This document shows positions 5,796 to 8,375 of a stretch of 8,375 nucleotides of DNA, piece by piece. Source of the stretch: Betaproteobacteria bacterium (lineage in GTDB: Bacteria; Pseudomonadota; Gammaproteobacteria; Burkholderiales; Casimicrobiaceae); contig VBCS01000187.1 of NCBI GenBank assembly GCA_005888955.1, positions 1 to 8,375 of the forward strand, in the 5' to 3' direction. Below the pieces are notes generated by a model. That model was not told the DNA's origin. It saw nothing but the letters and a program-made list of their open reading frames with translations, and searched no databases. The position numbers and the translations under genes were made by a program. How positions within the stretch are numbered: the stretch's first letter is position 1; every line of letters starts with the position of its first letter.

Positions 5796-6809
5796 TCAAG
5801 CGCGTCGTCCACTGTTGACCTGCCAGCGCCACGCGTCGGCGCAGATCGCATCGAGATCGAGACCGGCGCGCCAGCCCAGTAAAGCGTTGGCTCGCGCGGG
5901 ATCGGCGCAGCAGATCGCGATGTCTCCCGGTCGGCGCGGTGCGGCCCGGCGCGCCAACGGCTTGCCGCAGGCCCGTTCGAATGCGGCGATCACTTCGAGC
6001 ACGGAGCAACCACGGCCGATGCCCAGATTGAGCGTGATGACGCCGGATTGCCGCGCGAGATGGGCGAGAGCCGCCACGTGCCCGGCGGCGAGGTCGGTGA
6101 TATGGATGTAGTCGCGCACGCCCGTGCCGTCGGCGGTCGGGTAATCGTCGCCAAACACGTCGACGCACGGCCGGCGTCCCGCTGCGACGTCGGCCAGAAT
6201 CGGCACCAGGTTGTTCGGGACATTCGTAGGCGCCTCGCCGATCTCTCCGGATGCATCGGCGCCGGCGGGATTGAAATAGCGCAGCAGTCCGATACGCCAC
6301 GAGGCGTCGGCCGCCGCGAGGTCCTCGAGAATCAGCTCGACGGCGCGCTTGGTGCGGCCGTAGACGCTTGCGGGTCTGAGCGGCGCATCTTCCGGCACGG
6401 GGTTGCGCTCGGGTTGACCGTACACCGTCGCCGATGAGCTGAAGATGAGAGTGTTCACACCTGCGGCGATCATCGCCTGCGCCAGCGCGATGCTGCCACC
6501 AACGTTATTGTCGTAGTAGGCAAGCGGCTGCGCCTCGCCCTCGCCGACGGCCTTCAGCCCGGCGCAATGGACCACCGCATCGATAGCGTGCGTGGAGAAG
6601 GTGTGCGCCAGCGCCGCGCGATCGCGGACGTCGGCAGCGATCAGCGGCAGTTCCGCTCCGGTCAAGTGCTTGAGCCGGGGCAGGACCGTCGCCGAGCTAT
6701 TGGCGAAATTATCGAGGACGATGGGAGCGTAGCCCGCGCGCGCCAGCGCGACGACGACGTGCGAGCCGACGTAGCCGGCGCCGCCGGTGACCAGAACCGT
6801 GCCTCCCAT
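5796..6809 (-). CDS. galE: UDP-glucose 4-epimerase GalE
   Basis: GalE interconverts UDP-glucose and UDP-galactose using bound NAD, supplying sugar nucleotides for polysaccharide or LPS and for galactose use. It is a cytoplasmic extended short-chain dehydrogenase. The 337-residue length is typical. Visible are the NAD-binding glycine motif TGGAGYVGSH (8-17), VLDNFANSS, AADVRD, VVHCAGLKAVGE, the catalytic serine region FSSSATVYG (123-131), YGRTK (Tyr150, Lys154), LLRYFNPAGAD and GTGVRDYIHITDLAAGHV. The start at 6809 places the glycine motif at its normal distance. There is no good Shine-Dalgarno: AGAAAG sits only two bases before the ATG, and a TAAAAT box lies eight bases upstream, so the leader may be almost absent. 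No other sugar genes are nearby; the gene faces away from the cyclodeaminase gene and converges on the EEP lipoprotein gene. Confidence 0.95.
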   Translation of the reverse strand: MGGTVLVTGGAGYVGSHVVVALARAGYAPIVLDNFANSSATVLPRLKHLTGAELPLIAADVRDRAALAHTFSTHAIDAVVHCAGLKAVGEGEAQPLAYYDNNVGGSIALAQAMIAAGVNTLIFSSSATVYGQPERNPVPEDAPLRPASVYGRTKRAVELILEDLAAADASWRIGLLRYFNPAGADASGEIGEAPTNVPNNLVPILADVAAGRRPCVDVFGDDYPTADGTGVRDYIHITDLAAGHVAALAHLARQSGVITLNLGIGRGCSVLEVIAAFERACGKPLARRAAPRRPGDIAICCADPARANALLGWRAGLDLDAICADAWRWQVNSGRRA

Positions 6810-6817
6810 ATCTTTCT

Positions 6818-6823
6818 ATTTTA
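6818..6823 (-). promoter_or_regulatory. Possible -10 element of galE
   Basis: TAAAAT on the minus strand matches five of six -10 positions and ends eight bases before the galE ATG, so a transcript from it would have nearly no leader. No -35 of quality is seen 16-18 bases upstream; the inverted repeat at 6830-6848 occupies that area. Confidence 0.35.
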
Positions 6824-6829
6824 CGCGAC

Positions 6830-6848
6830 AACGATTCGCACGATCGTT
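6830..6848. promoter_or_regulatory. Inverted repeat between galE and the cyclodeaminase gene, possible operator
   Basis: AACGAT (6830-6835) and ATCGTT (6843-6848) are perfect inverted copies separated by seven bases, lying in the 72-base gap between divergent galE and the cyclodeaminase gene and just upstream of the galE TAAAAT box. A dimeric regulator could bind here, but six-base arms can occur by chance. Confidence 0.2.
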
Positions 6849-6881
6849 CACCAAGGAACCCTAACCGGCTGGCCGTTCGCG

Positions 6882-8309
6882 ATGACCGCCGCGCCCGAGC
6901 TCTACCTCGATTATCTGAACGGTCCGGACATCGCCGCGCTCTCGCTCACCGATGACGACATTCTCGACGCCGTAGAAGGAGGATTGCTAGCGCAGGGCCG
7001 CGGCGAGACCGTGATCGAGCCGCGTGTGCATCTCACTCCCGACCCGGTGTTTCGCGGGCACTTTAACGTGCTGCGCGGGTACGTTGCGCCGCTGGGCTTT
7101 GCCGGCGTCAAGGTAGTCAGCGATTATGTCGACAACTATCGGCAGGGGTTGCCTTCCGAGATGGGCCTCTTAAGCCTGTTCGATCCTCGGACCGGAGCGC
7201 CGATCGCGGTCATCGACGCCGCGGGATTGACCGACATGCGCACCGGCGCCGTCACGGCGATCGGCGCCAGACATCTGGCGAAGCGATCGAGCAGGGTGCT
7301 CGCCCACATCGGCGCGCGCGGAACGGCGTATTGGAACGTGCGTCTGCTCGACCACATTTTCGATTTCTCCGAGATTCGCGTGCATTCGCGCCGGGCGGAA
7401 AGCCGCGACGCATTCGCCGCACGCCTGTCCCGCGACCTGGCGAAGACCGTCGTCACGACAAAAGACTGGGAGAGCTGTGTGCGCGGCGCCGATATCATCG
7501 TCGAAGCCTCGCGGCTCGAACGCCCGGCGCCACTGCTCGAGACGGCCTGGATCAAGCGCGGCGCGCTGGTCGTCCCCTATGGCACGATGAGCGCGGTCGA
7601 GCTGTCACTGACCGACATCATGGACAAGATCGTCGTCGACGATTGGGGACAATGCAAGGCGGGACCCTTCGGCAGCCTGCGCGCGCATGTCGAAGCGGGC
7701 AAGCTCTCGGCGGCCACACTCCATGCCGAGCTCGGCGAGATCGTCGCCGGCTTGAAGCCCGGCCGCGAGCGGGACGACGAGACGAACCTCTTCTGGCACC
7801 GCGGGCTGTCGCTATCGGACATCGCGCTCGGAGCCGCAATGCTCGCCAAAGCGAAGAAGTTGGGGATCGGCCAGCGGCTGCGATACGCGTCAACGCGCAG
7901 GCAGCGACGGCCTGGCGCACCCTGCTCGAGTGGGTCATCGAACGCGCAGGCGTGCCCGCTGAGGCGATCGATTATCCGCCCCCGCATCCCATGGCCTCGC
8001 TCTGGGCGCGGCCCGACCTCGGCTGCGCGTTCATCTGCGGCTATCCGTATGCGCTCGCCGCCCCGAAGCCGGCGTTGCTCGCGGCGCCGGTGCCGAGCGC
8101 TGCCGCGTACGGCGGCAAGCCGGTGTACTGGAGCGATATCGTGGTCCGCGCCGACGCGCCGTGGGTCGAACTCGACGACATATTCGGCCAACGCTTCGCG
8201 TACACGATCGAGGACTCGCAATCGGGCTATCAGGCCGCGCGCGAATTGCTTGCGCCATACGCGCGCGAGCGCGGTGGAAGCTTGTTCGCGGCGACCGTCG
8301 GTCCGTTGA
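6882..8309 (+). CDS. Ornithine cyclodeaminase/mu-crystallin family protein (true homology ends at 7889; the rest is read-through)
   Basis: The first 336 codons (6882-7889) encode an NAD(P)-dependent OCD/mu-crystallin family enzyme. Members include ornithine cyclodeaminase (ornithine to proline), alanine dehydrogenase and imine reductases; the substrate here cannot be assigned. Seen are GETVIEPRVHL, FAGVKVVSDY (Lys77), LTDMRTGAVTAIGARHLAKR (Arg120), a Rossmann segment IGARGTAYWNVRLL (143-156) where family members usually have a GxGxxA-like turn, DIIVEAS, LVVPYGTMS, and the family's late motif TNLFWHRGLSLSDIALG. The natural end appears to be GIGQRLRYA at 7889, but no stop codon follows there. 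The frame stays open to the TGA at 8309 across about 140 codons whose sense content belongs to the next gene in another frame. The ATG at 6882 fits the family start, but AAGGA (6853-6857) is 24 bases away, too far for a normal ribosome-binding site. It is divergent from galE. Confidence 0.88.
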   Translation: MTAAPELYLDYLNGPDIAALSLTDDDILDAVEGGLLAQGRGETVIEPRVHLTPDPVFRGHFNVLRGYVAPLGFAGVKVVSDYVDNYRQGLPSEMGLLSLFDPRTGAPIAVIDAAGLTDMRTGAVTAIGARHLAKRSSRVLAHIGARGTAYWNVRLLDHIFDFSEIRVHSRRAESRDAFAARLSRDLAKTVVTTKDWESCVRGADIIVEASRLERPAPLLETAWIKRGALVVPYGTMSAVELSLTDIMDKIVVDDWGQCKAGPFGSLRAHVEAGKLSAATLHAELGEIVAGLKPGRERDDETNLFWHRGLSLSDIALGAAMLAKAKKLGIGQRLRYASTRRQRRPGAPCSSGSSNAQACPLRRSIIRPRIPWPRSGRGPTSAARSSAAIRMRSPPRSRRCSRRRCRALPRTAASRCTGAISWSAPTRRGSNSTTYSANASRTRSRTRNRAIRPRANCLRHTRASAVEACSRRPSVR

Positions 8310-8375
8310 TCACGCCGCGCCGGGTCGCCGAGGCCATCATCGCCGGCGAAGCCGACGTGGGCCCGCTCGACAGCT
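7883..8375 (+). CDS. PhnD-like periplasmic-binding-fold protein, partial at the window end, no clear start codon
   Basis: A second open frame encodes at least 164 residues and runs off the window. It resembles the phosphate/phosphonate-type substrate-binding domain (PhnD-like): DLGCAFICGYPYA, LLAAPVPSAAAYGGKPVYW, SDIVVRADAPWVELDDIFGQ, TIEDSQSGYQAARELL, GSLFAATVGPLITPRRVAEA and AGEADVGPLDS in family order. The protein seems to start near RVNAQAATAWRTLLEW, but no ATG, GTG or TTG lies in this frame between 7802 and 7951. An ATA at 7883 occupies the expected place; the first in-frame candidates, GTG 7952 and ATG 7991, would cut off conserved sequence. Upstream codons in the frame are polar, so no signal peptide is visible. 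It directly follows the cyclodeaminase domain and is probably co-transcribed. Substrate and role are unknown; a cytoplasmic ligand-binding role is possible. Confidence 0.75.
   Translation, partial: MRVNAQAATAWRTLLEWVIERAGVPAEAIDYPPPHPMASLWARPDLGCAFICGYPYALAAPKPALLAAPVPSAAAYGGKPVYWSDIVVRADAPWVELDDIFGQRFAYTIEDSQSGYQAARELLAPYARERGGSLFAATVGPLITPRRVAEAIIAGEADVGPLDS

Noticed and set aside
7883..7885. ATA as a genuine start codon for the PhnD-like gene
   Set aside because: ATA is not a normal bacterial start codon, and a loss of the original stop/start junction explains both neighbouring anomalies. It is kept only as the left boundary of the conserved frame.
7890..8309. C-terminal extension of the cyclodeaminase as a real domain
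   Set aside because: It is arginine- and serine-rich, begins exactly after the family's usual C-terminus, and another frame of the same bases encodes clear PhnD-like motifs, so this is out-of-frame read-through.

Overview
The window reads as chromosomal DNA of a high-GC (by eye about two-thirds G+C) proteobacterium, most likely a betaproteobacterium near Burkholderiales. The clues are a System I cytochrome c maturation cluster, a histidine-degradation pair that uses HutF (formimidoylglutamate deiminase), and an intergenic hairpin repeat of a kind common in Burkholderiales. Nothing points to a phage, plasmid, insertion sequence, CRISPR array or RNA gene.

Layout. (1) 2-1681, + strand: the end of a ccm operon, with the last third of ccmF, then ccmG and ccmH, tightly packed and translationally coupled. 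(2) 1696-2010, - strand: a small DUF2007-plus-zinc-ribbon protein converging on ccmH. (3) 2109-4768, - strand: hutF followed by hutI, separated by a 169-base gap filled with a multi-hairpin repeat. Together they catalyse two non-consecutive steps of histidine breakdown to glutamate. hutH, hutU and hutG are not in the window. (4) 4922-5767, + strand: a predicted lipoprotein of the endonuclease/exonuclease/phosphatase fold, divergent from hutF. (5) 5796-6809, - strand: galE, convergent with the lipoprotein gene. (6) 6882-8375, + strand: an ornithine cyclodeaminase/mu-crystallin family gene running straight into a PhnD-like substrate-binding-domain gene cut by the window edge.

The genes are mostly ordinary. 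Two places deserve attention because reading frames are broken there. hutI has its first ~27 codons in one frame and the rest in another, with about 25-30 expected residues missing between them. At the cyclodeaminase/PhnD-like junction the expected stop and start codons are both absent. Both breaks look like losses between short direct repeats, so they are either real small deletions or an assembly/consensus problem. I do not see an undescribed multi-gene system. The most unusual biology is the cyclodeaminase coupled to a PhnD-like protein without a signal peptide, and the compound hairpin repeat inside the hut unit.
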